DNA of 64,000 bases, taken from Streptomyces endophytica (lineage in GTDB: Bacteria; Actinomycetota; Actinomycetes; Streptomycetales; Streptomycetaceae). The stretch covers positions 62,001-126,000 of the forward strand of contig NZ_CP110636.1 of assembly GCF_026153355.1 (NCBI RefSeq), written 5' to 3'. Position numbers and translations under genes: made by a program. Under the pieces are notes generated by a model. It had not been told where the DNA came from and searched no databases. It saw only the letters and a list, made by a program, of their open reading frames with translations. Shown piece by piece: positions 39,040 through 48,656 of this stretch (within the stretch, counting starts at the first letter, position 1; each line of letters starts with the position of its first letter).

Positions 39040-39316
39040 GGCAGTTGTGTCCTCCTGCTTGGTGAGCTGCTGCATACCGAGCGGGCCGGCGGGCAGCCCG
39101 GCCGTCCCCCGTACGTACCAACGACGGCGGCGACGCCGGATCACGGCCCGGAGCAAGATCCTTGACGGGCTGGAACCGGGGACCCGAGTACCGCCGTCCC
39201 CATCGTCACCGGCATAGTGGGGTCTTGCGCTCGGATCTTGAGGTTCATGACAACTTCCGGAACCGAGCGACTCCGCTCAAAGCCACACCACTCGATTCAT
39301 CAGGGGGATCCCACCC
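39040..39316. other. Divergent promoter region of siderophore operon and lipoprotein protease
   Basis: 277 bases. I looked for the DmdR/IdeR iron box (TTAGGTTAGGCT-type) on both strands and did not see one. Downstream, CAGGGGGAT provides the ribosome site for the protease. Otherwise nothing nameable. Confidence 0.5.
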
Positions 39317-40554
39317 ATGCGACCCATACTCCCGCCCGTCGCCCGCCGCCGCCCCGGGAGGAGAGCGCTCCGCGCTCACAGATCCAACGTCCTGGCCGCC
39401 GCCGCGCTCACCGCTGTAGTGGCGCTCACCGCCACCGGCTGCGGGCCGGACAGCGACAACGCGGACGCCAAGCCCAGTCAGTCCGCGGCGGACACCACGG
39501 GTGGGGGTGCGATCAAGATCCCAAGGACATCCAGGACAAGCTCAAGGAACACGGCGTCGACCTGGACAAGTGGAAGAACGGCGAGTGGAAGAACTGGGAC
39601 CGGGACAAGTGGCTCCGGGAGGCCGGGGAGTTCATCAACCCGATCATCAAGAACTTCTGGAACCCCGACAAGATCGAGAAGGTCAAGCCGCCCAAGGACC
39701 CCAGCAAGCCCGAGGACATCTCGGAGGACCAGGGCAAGACGGATCCTGAGCCGGCCGCCGTCCCCGCCCAGGCCGTCAAGACCCCGTACACCGCCACCGC
39801 TCCCGGTGTGGGTCTGCTGCTGTTCAGCACCCCCGAGGGCGAGTCGCGCTGTTCCGCCACGGTCGTCAAGGACCCGGCACACCCCGGTAAGTCCAACCTG
39901 GTGTGGACCGCCGCGCACTGTGTGCACGCCGGCAAGAACGGCGGCTGGTACCGCAACATGATGTTCGTGCCGAACTTCAACAAGACCGGTGGCACCGCCG
40001 GCCAGTTGAAGAACAAGCCCTTCGAGGAGCGCGTCCCGTCGGGCAAGTGGTGGGCCGACGACATGGCGACGTCCAGCGAGTGGATCAAGGACGGCGGCGC
40101 CGTTCCGGGCGTGCCGATGGCCCCGTACGACTTCGCGCTGATGCACGTGAAGCCGGAGGAGAGCACCGGCGGCAAGTCGCTGGAGGAGATGGCCGGCGGC
40201 GCGTACCAGGTCGACTTCAACGCCCCGGCGATGGCCAAGATCCCCAGCCTGACCGCGCAGGGCTACCCGGCCGAGGCGCCGTTCGACGGTGCCGCGCAGC
40301 AGAGCTGCACCGACAAGCCGACCCGGCTGTCGATGGACGCCAACAAGCCGACCATGTACCGGATCGGCTGCACCATGACCGGTGGCTCCTCCGGTGGCCC
40401 CTGGTTCATCAAGGGTGCCGACGGCAAGCCGGTGCTGGTGTCCAACATGTCGATGGGTCCGCGCCCGGCCCGCTGGTCGGCCGGCCCGCACCTGGGCCCG
40501 GAGGCCAAGGCCATCTTCGACAACATGAGCAAGAAGTGGGCGAACAAGCAGTGA
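39317..40554 (+). CDS. Exported, probably lipid-anchored trypsin-like serine protease (frameshift at 39520-39522)
   Basis: 412 aa after repair. The N-terminus has Arg-rich n-region, hydrophobic core NVLAAAALTAVVALTA and a lipobox-like TATGC followed by Gly-Pro-Asp, so a membrane-anchored lipoprotein is likely. Then a charged linker (DLDKWKNGEWKNWDRDKWLR) precedes the protease domain. Catalytic residues: His in VWTAAHCVHAGKNGG, Asp in APYDFALMHV, and Ser in TGGSSGGPWF, as in the V8/glutamyl-endopeptidase-like group. One C is missing at 39520-39522 between IKIP and KDIQDK. ATG at 39317 follows CAGGGGGAT. Substrate unknown. It is transcribed away from the siderophore operon. Confidence 0.85.
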
Positions 40555-40611
40555 TCCGCTGAGGTGGGGCGGTGCCCGGCACCGTCCCGCCGGGCCGCCA
40601 CCACTACGGCG

Positions 40612-40643
40612 AAGGCCCGCTCCGGTCTCCCGGAGCGGGCCTT
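40612..40643. terminator. Bidirectional terminator between protease and hflX
   Basis: AAGGCCCGCTCCGG (40612-40625) and CCGGAGCGGGCCTT (40630-40643) pair over 14 bp with a TCTC loop and are followed by TT. Confidence 0.9.
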
Positions 40644-40674
40644 TTGCGTATCTGCGGGCCGTACGTGCCGGCTC

Positions 40675-42162
40675 TTACGCCGCCGGTACGAACGGGCGGA
40701 ACTCGGCGGCCAGTTCCTCGTGCACCCGCGCCTTGAGGACCGTGCCCTCGGCGGTGTGCTCCTCGGAGAGGACCTCGCCCTCGGCGTGCGCCCGCGAGAC
40801 CAGGGCGCCCTGGGTGTAGGGCACCAGCACCTCGATCTCGACCCGCGGCCGGGGCAGCTCCTCGTCGAGCAGGGTCAGCAGCTCCGCGAGGCCCTGGCCC
40901 GTACGGGCCGAGACCGCGATCGCGTGCTTCTCCTGGCGCAGCAGCCGCTGGAGGACCAGCGGGTCGGCCGCGTCGGCCTTGTTCACGACCACGATCTCGG
41001 GCACGTCCGTGGCACCGACGTCCCGGATCACCTCGCGGACGGCGGCCAGCTGCTCCTCCGGCACCGGGTGCGAGCCGTCGACCACATGCAGGATCAGGTC
41101 GGAGTCGCCGACCTCCTCCATCGTGGAGCGGAACGCCTCGACGAGGTGGTGCGGCAGGTGCCGGACGAAGCCGACGGTGTCGGCGAGGGTGTAGAGCCGT
41201 CCGCTGGGCGTCTCGGCCCGCCGGACGGTCGGGTCCAGGGTGGCGAACAGGGCGTTCTCCACCAGCACGCCGGCGCCGGTGAGGCGGTTGAGCAGCGAGG
41301 ACTTACCGGCGTTGGTGTAGCCGGCGATGGCGACCGAGGGGACCTTGTGGCGCCGGCGTTCCTGGCGCTTGATGTCCCGGCCGGTCTTCATCTCCGCGAT
41401 CTCCCGGCGCAGCTTCGCCATCCGCTCGCGGATCCGCCGCCGGTCCGTCTCGATCTTGGTCTCACCGGGACCACGGGTGGCCATACCGCCGCCCGCCGAA
41501 CCGGAGCCACCGCCACCCATCTGCCGGGACAGCGACTGGCCCCAGCCGCGGAGCCTGGGGAGCATGTACTGCATCTGCGCCAGCGAGACCTGCGCCTTGC
41601 CCTCGCGGGACTTGGCGTGCTGGGCGAAGATGTCGAGGATCAGGGCGGTCCGGTCGACCACCTTGACCTTGACGACGTCCTCGAGGTGGATCAGCTGGCC
41701 CGGGGAGAGCTCACCGTCACACACCACGGTGTCGGCGCCGGATTCCTGCACGATGTCGCGCAGCTCCAGGGCCTTGCCCGAGCCGATGTACGTGGCCGGG
41801 TCCGGCTTGTCGCGGCGCTGGATGACGCCGTCGAGCACCATCGCGCCGGCCGTCTCGGCCAGCGCCGCGAGCTCGGCGAGGGAGTTCTCCGCGTCCTGCA
41901 CCGTCCCGGAGGTCCACACACCGACGAGCACCACGCGCTCCAGACGGAGCTGGCGGTACTCGACCTCGGTGATGTCCTCGAGCTCGGTGGAGAGGCCCGC
42001 GACGCGGCGCAGGGCCGCACGGTCCGAGCGGTCGTACTGGTCGCCGTCGCGCTCCCCGTCGATCTCGTGGCTCCAGGCGACGTCCTCTTCCATCAGGGCG
42101 TCGGCCCGAAGGCTCTCGGCGAGGCGCTGCCGGTCCTGCGGAAGGGAAGAAGAGGAGGTCAT
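40675..42162 (-). CDS. hflX: Ribosome-associated GTPase HflX
   Basis: 495 aa. HflX rescues and splits stalled ribosomes and binds the 50S subunit. The N-terminal nucleotide-binding domain has RLERVVLVGVWTSG and DPATYIGSGKALELRDIV. The GTPase domain follows: G1 AGYTNAGKSSLLNRLTGAG, G3 LADTVGFVRHLPHHLVEAF, G4 VVNKADA and G5 ISARTGQGL-like (VSARTGQGLAEL). The glycine-rich linker GGGGSGSAGGGMATRGPGET is typical. ATG at 42162. Convergent with the lipoprotein protease, sharing a terminator. Confidence 0.95.
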   Translation of the reverse strand: MTSSSSLPQDRQRLAESLRADALMEEDVAWSHEIDGERDGDQYDRSDRAALRRVAGLSTELEDITEVEYRQLRLERVVLVGVWTSGTVQDAENSLAELAALAETAGAMVLDGVIQRRDKPDPATYIGSGKALELRDIVQESGADTVVCDGELSPGQLIHLEDVVKVKVVDRTALILDIFAQHAKSREGKAQVSLAQMQYMLPRLRGWGQSLSRQMGGGGSGSAGGGMATRGPGETKIETDRRRIRERMAKLRREIAEMKTGRDIKRQERRRHKVPSVAIAGYTNAGKSSLLNRLTGAGVLVENALFATLDPTVRRAETPSGRLYTLADTVGFVRHLPHHLVEAFRSTMEEVGDSDLILHVVDGSHPVPEEQLAAVREVIRDVGATDVPEIVVVNKADAADPLVLQRLLRQEKHAIAVSARTGQGLAELLTLLDEELPRPRVEIEVLVPYTQGALVSRAHAEGEVLSEEHTAEGTVLKARVHEELAAEFRPFVPAA

Positions 42163-42310
42163 TTGATCCTTTGTGTCGTTGGGAAGCCCTCACGGGGACC
42201 AGTTGGCCGGCCCCACCGGGACTGTCGTAGGTGTCAACGTACGACACGCCCCGGAGATTCCCGGGCTGCCGGCGCCGACCCGATGATGGTCGCACGGCCC
42301 GGTAGGGCCG

Positions 42311-43948
42311 TCACGCGGGTTTTCCGGGCGCGGCGGGTTTTCCGGCGGGCTTCACCGGCTGGCCGGTTTTGCCGGGCTGTCCGCCCGTCGTGGGCTGCCC
42401 CGGCTTCACCGGCTCGCCCAGGTCACCGGCCACGCCGGGCCGCCACTTCGGGTGGCCGGGCATCGGCGGGGTGTGGGCGCCGTAGAGCCACTCCTGGAAG
42501 AAGCCGGTGAGGTTCTGCCCGGAGATCTTGGAGGCCAGCGCGGTGAAGTCGGCGGTGTCGGCCACGCCGTCCTTGTGGTGGGCCACCCATTCGCGTTCGA
42601 GCCGGTCGAAGGCCGCCGGGCCCATTTTCTGCCGCAGGGCGTAGAGGACGAGGGCGCCGCCGTCGTAGACGATGGGGCGGAAGATGCTGATCTTCTGGCC
42701 GGGGCTGGGGGCCTTGGGCGCGGCGGGCGGCCCGCCCTCGGCCCGCCACCCGTCGGACTGCTGGTACGCCCGGTGCATCCGGGTCTCCAGGCTGGCCCGG
42801 CTGTCGCCCTTCTCCTGGGCGTAGAGCGCCTCGTACCAGGTCGCGTGCGCCTCGTTGAGCCAGACGTCGGACCAGCGGCGCGGGCTGACGCTGTCGCCGA
42901 ACCACTGGTGTGACAGTTCGTGCACCATCACGGACTCCACGTACCAGGCCGGCAGGTGCTCGGCCGTGAACAGGTCCTTCTCGAAGAGCGAGAGGGTCTG
43001 GGTCTCCAGCTCGAAGCCGGTGTGGGCGTTGGCGATCAGCACCCCGTACGCCTCGAAGGGGTAGGGCCCGACCTTGCGCTCCATCCAGGCGACCTGCTCC
43101 GGCGTCTTGGCCAGCCACTTGGCGAGCACCGCGCGGTGCGCGGTCGGGACCACGTCGCGGATCGGCAGGTCGTGCGGTCCGTGTTTGAACAGCACGCTGG
43201 ACTTCCCGATGGAGACTTGAGCGAGTTCGGTGGCCATGGGGTGGGCGGTGCGGTACGTCCAGGTACGGCGTGCCGCGCGGGTGCCGGACGCCCCCAGGGG
43301 CAGGCCGTTGGCGACCGCGGTCAGCTCCTGGGGCGCGGTGATGCGGAAGGTGAAGAACGCCTTGTCGGAGGGGTGGTCGTTGCAGGGGAAGACGCGGTGG
43401 GCGGCGTCCGCCTGGTTGGCCATCGCCAGCCCGTCGGTGGTGCGGAGCCAGCCGCCGTCGGTCTTGCCGCGGGGGTCGCTGGTGTGCTGGACGGAGATCT
43501 TGACCTGCTGACCCCGGGAGACGTGGACCGACGGGATGACCACCAGGTCCTCGCCGTGCTGCTCGTACCGGGCGGGCAGCCCGCCGACCTTCACGGACCG
43601 CACCGTGCCGCGGGCGAAGTCGAGGTTGAGCTGGTCGAGCTCGGTGGTGGCGTGCGCGGTGATCTCCGTGGTGGCGTTCATCGGCCGGTCGTTGTGGCCG
43701 GAGTAGTCCAGGGAGACGTCGTAGGACGTGACGTCGTAGCCGGTGTTGCCGAGCATGGGGAAGAGCCGGTCGCCCAGGCCCTGTGCCCCGAGGGGCTGCG
43801 GCTCGGCCACGCCGAGGGTGGCGACGGCGGCCAGCCCGAGTGCGGCGGCCCGGCGGCCGGAGCGCCGGAACCGGCCGGTTCGGGCACGGTGCGGCGCGGG
43901 GACGGTGCGGTCGGGGTCGCGGGACGGTCGGCGTGAGCGAAGGGACAT
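42311..43948 (-). CDS. Secreted M1-family metallopeptidase
   Basis: 545-aa aminopeptidase-like enzyme. A twin-Arg-like, basic N-terminus (FRRSGRRAAALGLAAVATLG) is followed by a signal core, so export is likely. The zinc site is HExxH in MVHELSHQWFGDSV with the distal Glu in WLNEAHATWYEAL. The preceding GVLIANAHTGFELETQTLS is the M1 substrate-binding block. The C-terminus is a Pro/Gly/Lys-rich tail with GKPAAPGKPA units. It is the M1 type without the long C-terminal helical domain. ATG at 43948. Lies between hflX and rshA, all leftward. Confidence 0.88.
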   Translation of the reverse strand: MSLRSRRPSRDPDRTVPAPHRARTGRFRRSGRRAAALGLAAVATLGVAEPQPLGAQGLGDRLFPMLGNTGYDVTSYDVSLDYSGHNDRPMNATTEITAHATTELDQLNLDFARGTVRSVKVGGLPARYEQHGEDLVVIPSVHVSRGQQVKISVQHTSDPRGKTDGGWLRTTDGLAMANQADAAHRVFPCNDHPSDKAFFTFRITAPQELTAVANGLPLGASGTRAARRTWTYRTAHPMATELAQVSIGKSSVLFKHGPHDLPIRDVVPTAHRAVLAKWLAKTPEQVAWMERKVGPYPFEAYGVLIANAHTGFELETQTLSLFEKDLFTAEHLPAWYVESVMVHELSHQWFGDSVSPRRWSDVWLNEAHATWYEALYAQEKGDSRASLETRMHRAYQQSDGWRAEGGPPAAPKAPSPGQKISIFRPIVYDGGALVLYALRQKMGPAAFDRLEREWVAHHKDGVADTADFTALASKISGQNLTGFFQEWLYGAHTPPMPGHPKWRPGVAGDLGEPVKPGQPTTGGQPGKTGQPVKPAGKPAAPGKPA

Positions 43949-44100
43949 GAACTACGGCTACCAACGCGGCCGCCTCCGCCGTGGGCGAGCCGTCAAACGG
44001 CACCCGAACGGGCGGTGCCCCGTGCGCCTGTCCCGCAGGGCGTCCTCCGGACGGCCCACAGCCGTCCGACGGGCCGTCACCATCCGTGGCCGGTCCGCCC

Positions 44101-46302
44101 TCAGGGGCGCATCGCCGCGGTCTGCCGGACCCGTCCGGCCCGCAACACGTCGAAGACGCCGGGCACTTGCCGCATGGCACGCATCAGGGACGGCAGCCCG
44201 GCGGCGTTCGGCAGGTGCAGCGTGTACGTGTGGCGCACGCGCTGTTCGTGCGGGGGTTCGACGGCGGCGGACACCACGGCGGCGCCCTGGGCGGCGATCG
44301 CCTCGGTGAGGTCGGCGAGGAGGTGCGGCCGGCTGAAGGCCTCGGCCATGAGGGTGACCCGGCAGCCGTGGGCGCCCTGTCCCGCGCCCCGCCAGCGCAC
44401 CCCGACCGGCTGCCGTCCGGTGGCCGCCATCCGGGCCACGACGGGGCACAGGGCGCGGTGCACGGTGACCGCACCGCCCCGTACGGCGAAGCCGGTGACG
44501 GTGTCCGGCGGCACCGGTGTGCAGCAGCCGGCCAGCCGGACCGCGGCGCCGGGCAGGTCCGCGACCGCGAGGACCGAGCCGGGCGTGGCGCGGGCCCCCG
44601 CGGGGTGCTCGTCGCAGGGGGCGGGCCGGCCGGCGGACGAGGGGCCGGAAGGGGTCTCGGCGGGTCCCTGCGGGCCGACGGCGGGCCCCTGGGGCCCGGA
44701 CAGCCAGCGGGCGATGGCGAGCCGCGCGGCGGGCGTACGGGCGTGGTCGAGCCATTCCGGCGAGGGGCCGGCGGCGGAGTCCGGGGCCATCAGGAGCTGC
44801 AGGCTGTCGCCGTCGTGCAGGACGGTGGCGAGGGTGGCGAGCCGGCCGTTGACGCGCGCGCCGATGCAACAGTGCGCCCGCTCGCCGTGCCGTTCGTACG
44901 CCGCGTCCACACAACTGGCGCCGGCGGGCAGGCCGATGGCCTCGCCGGCCGCCCCGTCCGTGGCCTCCGCCCCGTCCGAGGGCGCGTCCGCGCAGAAGAC
45001 CGTGATCTCCCGGTCCTGGGCGAGATCGTCGCGCAGCGAGGTCCAGAAGGTGTCCGGGTCGGGGGTGGTGCGCTGCCACTCCAGCAGGCGGGAGAGCCAC
45101 CCGGGGCGGGTCGGGTCGGCCCGCTCGCCCTCGGGGGCGTCGGGCCCGTCCGTGGGGGCGTACGGGTTGCCCAGCGCGATCACGCCGGCCTCGGCGACCC
45201 GGTGCATCTGGTGGGTGCGGATCAGGGTCTCGCCGATTTCCCCGGAGGGGCCGGTGACGGCGGTGTGCAGCGACTGGTAGAGGTTGAACTTCGGCGTTGC
45301 GATGAAGTCCTTGAACTCGGAGACCACCGGCGTGAAGCAGGTGTGCAGCTCACCGAGGACGGCGTAGCAGTCGGCGTCCTCGGCCACCAGCACCAGCAGC
45401 CGTCCCAGGTCGGCGCCGGTCAGCTCGCGGCGGGCCAGCCGTACGCGGTGCACGGAGACCAAGTGCCGTGGCCGGACGAGGACTTCGGCGTCGATGCCGG
45501 CCTCGGCCAGGACCGTGCGCATCCGCTCCGCGATGTCGGCGAGCGGGTCGGGCCGGCCGGCGTACTCCAGGACGAGGGCCTGGGTGGTGGCGTACTCCTC
45601 GGGATGCAGGATCGCGAAGACCAGGTCCTCCAGCTCGGCCTTCAGCGCCTGGACGCCGAGGCGTTCGGCCAGCGGGATCAGCACGTCGCGGGTCACCTTG
45701 GCGATCCGGGCCTGTTTCTCGGGCCGCATCACGCCGAGGGTCCGCATGTTGTGCAGCCGGTCGGCGAGCTTGATGGACATCACCCGGACGTCGTTGCCGG
45801 TCGCCACCAGCATCTTGCGGAAGGTCTCCGGCTCGGCGGCGGCGCCGTAGTCGACCTTCTCCAACTTGGTGACGCCGTCGACCAGGTAGCAGACCTCGGC
45901 GCCGAACCGTTCCCGTACCTGATCCAGCGTCAGATCGGTGTCCTCGACGGTGTCGTGGAGCAACGAGGCGGTCAACGTCGTGGTCTCCGCGCCCAGTTCG
46001 GCGAGGATCAGGGTCACGGCCAACGGGTGGGTGATGTACGGCTCGCCGCTTTTGCGCAGCTGCCCGCGGTGCGAGGACTCGGCGAGCAGATAGGCCCGGG
46101 CGAGGGTGTCCAGGTCGGCGTCGGGGTGGTGGCGGCGGTGCACCTTGGCGACGTGTTCCAGGGCGTGCGGGAGGCCGTCGCGGGGGGCCGGGCCGAGTGC
46201 GGCGCGGCCGATGCGGCGCAGCCCTCTGAGCTCCAGTCGGCGGCGGCCGCGCCCGCGGCCCGCTGCTCCAGGGTTACCAGGGTTCGTGGCCTCTGCGCTC
46301 AT
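44101..46302 (-). CDS. rshA: RelA/SpoT homologue RshA, synthetase motif altered
   Basis: 733 aa, ATG at 46302 after GGAGGT. Controls (p)ppGpp levels. The HD hydrolase domain looks intact: QLRKSGEPYITHPLAV, then LLHDTVEDTDLTLDQV and KLADRLHNMRTLGVM. The synthetase domain keeps FKDFIATPKFNLYQSLHTAV and ETLIRTHQMHRVAEAG, but the expected DLVGIR-like active-site segment reads DLGRLLVLV, and the ELQIRT motif has Leu in place of Gln. A TGS domain and a C-terminal ACT-like domain (HLLADLTEAIAAQGAAVV) follow. In Streptomyces it is the second RSH protein beside RelA. Hydrolase function seems likely; synthetase function doubtful. Confidence 0.88.
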   Translation of the reverse strand: MSAEATNPGNPGAAGRGRGRRRLELRGLRRIGRAALGPAPRDGLPHALEHVAKVHRRHHPDADLDTLARAYLLAESSHRGQLRKSGEPYITHPLAVTLILAELGAETTTLTASLLHDTVEDTDLTLDQVRERFGAEVCYLVDGVTKLEKVDYGAAAEPETFRKMLVATGNDVRVMSIKLADRLHNMRTLGVMRPEKQARIAKVTRDVLIPLAERLGVQALKAELEDLVFAILHPEEYATTQALVLEYAGRPDPLADIAERMRTVLAEAGIDAEVLVRPRHLVSVHRVRLARRELTGADLGRLLVLVAEDADCYAVLGELHTCFTPVVSEFKDFIATPKFNLYQSLHTAVTGPSGEIGETLIRTHQMHRVAEAGVIALGNPYAPTDGPDAPEGERADPTRPGWLSRLLEWQRTTPDPDTFWTSLRDDLAQDREITVFCADAPSDGAEATDGAAGEAIGLPAGASCVDAAYERHGERAHCCIGARVNGRLATLATVLHDGDSLQLLMAPDSAAGPSPEWLDHARTPAARLAIARWLSGPQGPAVGPQGPAETPSGPSSAGRPAPCDEHPAGARATPGSVLAVADLPGAAVRLAGCCTPVPPDTVTGFAVRGGAVTVHRALCPVVARMAATGRQPVGVRWRGAGQGAHGCRVTLMAEAFSRPHLLADLTEAIAAQGAAVVSAAVEPPHEQRVRHTYTLHLPNAAGLPSLMRAMRQVPGVFDVLRAGRVRQTAAMRP

Positions 46303-46512
46303 GGGCACCTCCGGCAGCGTCGACCGGCGGTGGGACGCGCCAGTTCCGGCGTCCCGGGCCGGTGCTTGATGCTATCGAGCCCATCACGCAGCGCTGTCCA
46401 CCTCTCGCTCAGAGTGATACGGATCACCCGTTCGAGCGAATCTTTTGGCCTGAATCGTTTTTGCAGAGGGGCCGGGGAGCGTCCCCGCCCGACCTCCCTG
46501 CCGTGGGCCGAG

Positions 46513-47387
46513 TCAGGCCAGCGCGGCGGCCAGCCAGGAGGGGTCGAAGGTGCCCTCGGCGACGATCTCGGCCGGTCCGGTCATCTCGACCGTGCCGTCC
46601 GTCAGCTCGGTGATCCTCAGGCTGCCGCCGAGCACATCGACCGTGTACGTGACGGGGGTTCCGGTCGTCGCCGGGTCCAGACCGTCCCTCCGGGCGGCCG
46701 CGACGGCCACCGCGCAGGCGCCGGTGCCGCAGGACCGGGTCTCGCCCGAGCCGCGCTCGTGGACCCGCATCGCCACGTGCCGGGGCCGCGGTCGACCACG
46801 AACTCGATGTTGACGCCGTCGGGATAAACCGCGGCGGGGCTGAACGGCGGTACGGCCAGCAGGTCCCCGGCGTGGGCCAGGTCCTCGACGAACGCGACCG
46901 CGTGCGGATTGCCCATGTTGACGTTGCGGGCCGGCCAGCTGCGGCCGCCGAGCGTGACCACGACGCCTTCCTCGGGCAGCTCGGCGCGCCCCATGGAGAC
47001 CGTGACGTCGCCGGTCTTGGCGACGTGGACGCGGCGCACGCCGGCTCGGGTGGCGATGGCGAGGTCGCCGGCCTCGACCAGGCCGGCGTGGAGGAGGTAG
47101 CGCGCGAAGACCCGGACGCCGTTGCCGCACATCTCGGCGATCGAGCCGTCGCCGTTGCGGTAGTCCATGAACCACTCGGCCTCGTCGGCCTGATCGCGCG
47201 CCTCCGGGTGCGCGGCGGCCCGTACGGCGCGCAGCACGCCGTCACCGCCCAGGCCGGCCCGCCGGTCGCAGATCCGGGCGACCGCGGCCGCGGGCAGGTC
47301 GAGCCGGCCGTCCGGGTCGGGGACGATCACGAAGTCGTTCTCGGTGCCGTGCCCCTTGAGGAACGGCACCCGCTGCGTACTGGTCAC
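46513..47387 (-). CDS. dapF: Diaminopimelate epimerase (frameshift at 46782-46785)
   Basis: Converts LL- to meso-diaminopimelate for peptidoglycan and lysine. 291 aa after repair. The two catalytic Cys are in EMCGNGVRVFARYL and RSCGTGACAVAVAAAR. Flanking blocks are KGHGTENDFVIVPDPDG, ARNVNMGNPHAVAFVED and VYPDGVNIEFVVDRGPRHVA. One C is missing in the CCCC run at 46782-46785, splitting the gene before RHVAMRVHERG. GTG at 47387. Essential in Streptomyces, so a sequence error is assumed. A 525-bp gap full of minisatellites lies upstream. Confidence 0.95.
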
Positions 47388-47496
47388 CCTTGCATCGTAC
47401 GGGGCGGGGGTGACAGGGGTGGTCGGGGGCGGGGTGGTCGGGGGCGGGGTGGAGGGAGCTGCTCGGAGGGGGTCTGCTCGGAGGGGTGCGCTCGGG

Positions 47497-47568
47497 GGGG
47501 TGCGCTCCTGACCCGCCCGGGGGGTGCGCTCCTGACCCGCCCGGGGGGTGCGCTCCTGACCCGCCCAC
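47497..47568. repeat. Three tandem 24-bp repeats
   Basis: Units 47497-47520, 47521-47544 and 47545-47568 read GGGGTGCGCTCCTGACCCGC then CCGG; only the last two bases of unit 3 differ. First of three adjacent arrays between dapF and the next gene. Confidence 0.88.
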
Positions 47569-47586
47569 CCCCCGAAGGGGGGTGGG
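47564..47586. terminator. Perfect 10-bp hairpin at the array edge
   Basis: CCCACCCCCC (47564-47573) and GGGGGGTGGG (47577-47586) with a GAA loop; could end transcription of the leftward membrane-protein gene. Confidence 0.55.
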
Positions 47587-47663
47587 CGGCGGGGAAAAAG
47601 CGGCAGGGGAGAAGAGGAGCGCGTCATTCCGAGCAGCCGGGAGAGACCAGGAGAGACACGTGG

Positions 47664-47750
47664 CATTCCGCGCAGCCGTCAGAGGGACGCCGTGCAGCCG
47701 AGGCAGGGACGCCACGCAGCCGGGACAGGGGCGCCGTGCAGCCGGAGAGG
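47664..47750. repeat. About four tandem 22-bp repeats
   Basis: Units 47664-47685, 47686-47707, 47708-47729 and a 21-base 47730-47750 share GACGCCGTGCAGCCGNGNCAGG-like sequence. The last unit overlaps the start of the 26-bp array. Confidence 0.75.
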
Positions 47751-47897
47751 GGCGGATTCTCCCCCACCCGGAGAGGGACGGGCTCACCGCCGCCCGGAAA
47801 GGGACGGGTTCACCGCCGCCAGGAGAGGGGCGGGTTCTCGCCCACCCGGAGGGGAACGGATTCACCGCCACCGGGAGAGGGACGGGCTCACCGCCGC
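47742..47897. repeat. Six tandem 26-bp repeats
   Basis: Six 26-base units from 47742, variants of CCGGAGAGGGACGGGCTCAC then CGCCGC. They end 15 bases before the stop codon of the leftward membrane-protein gene. Non-coding; unit length is not a multiple of three. Confidence 0.88.
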
Positions 47898-47912
47898 CCG
47901 GGCCGGAGCGCG

Positions 47913-48554
47913 TCAGCGCAGTCGTGCCACGCGCCAGATGGCCAGGGCCGCGGGGACGGCCACCACCAGCGCGTACAGGAGCACCACCCGCCAGCTGGCG
48001 CGGCGGCCGGAGCCGCGGGCGGGGAGTCCTGGCCAGGTGTGGCCGACGCGGCGGGCGGCCATCATGCCCCAGCCGGCCGCGCAGCAGCAGAGCAGCAGGC
48101 CGAGCATCGCGATCACCGCGCCGCCGTCGCCGCCGAACTCGAAGGCCAGCGGGAAGGCGAACATCAGCGAGCCGAGGGCCGCCAGCCCGACGATCGGTGC
48201 GAGCTGCCACAGCCGCAGCCGGCGCGGCGGACGCAGCTCACGGAAGGACTCGCCGCCCTCACCGGACCCGTCGGCGGCGTCCGGCCCGTCGGCGTCGTCC
48301 AGCGCCCCGGTGGCGTCCAGGGCATCGGGGTGACCCAGGGGTACCGAGGTCCCCAGGGGGTCGGACGGGGTGAGCGGGTCGCTGCCGAGGGCGTCGCCGT
48401 CGGACGGACCGTCCTCGGCGAAGCCGTCGTGGGACAGGTCGCCGTGCGGGCCGTCGACGGTCAGCGGTGCCGTGTCGGTGTTCGTGTCGGTGTCCGTGTC
48501 AGCGCCGTTGTCCGGCTGCTGGGCTCGGTTGCGAGGGCCGGCCTCCATTGCCAC
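47913..48554 (-). CDS. Hypothetical membrane protein with acidic N-terminus
   Basis: Not recognised. 213 aa from the GTG at 48554 (or ATG at 48548); GGGAGG lies upstream of both. The first half is acidic and low in complexity (TDTDTNTDTAPL, then many Asp/Gly/Pro). The second half has three membrane segments: LAPIVGLAALGSLMFAFPLA, GAVIAMLGLLLCCCAAGWGM and VVLLYALVVAVPAALAIW. The Asp-rich part is predicted to be cytoplasmic. It sits between dapF and miaA, facing the same way, with tandem repeats downstream. Confidence 0.6.
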   Translation of the reverse strand: MAMEAGPRNRAQQPDNGADTDTDTNTDTAPLTVDGPHGDLSHDGFAEDGPSDGDALGSDPLTPSDPLGTSVPLGHPDALDATGALDDADGPDAADGSGEGGESFRELRPPRRLRLWQLAPIVGLAALGSLMFAFPLAFEFGGDGGAVIAMLGLLLCCCAAGWGMMAARRVGHTWPGLPARGSGRRASWRVVLLYALVVAVPAALAIWRVARLR

Positions 48555-48656
48555 GTGCCCTCCCCACTGCCGCATGCACGCCTCGATCGAAGGTCGATGA
48601 TGACACGCCCTCAGGGGCCCGGATGACGGCCGGAGCGTCCCGATGCCATGACGTGA

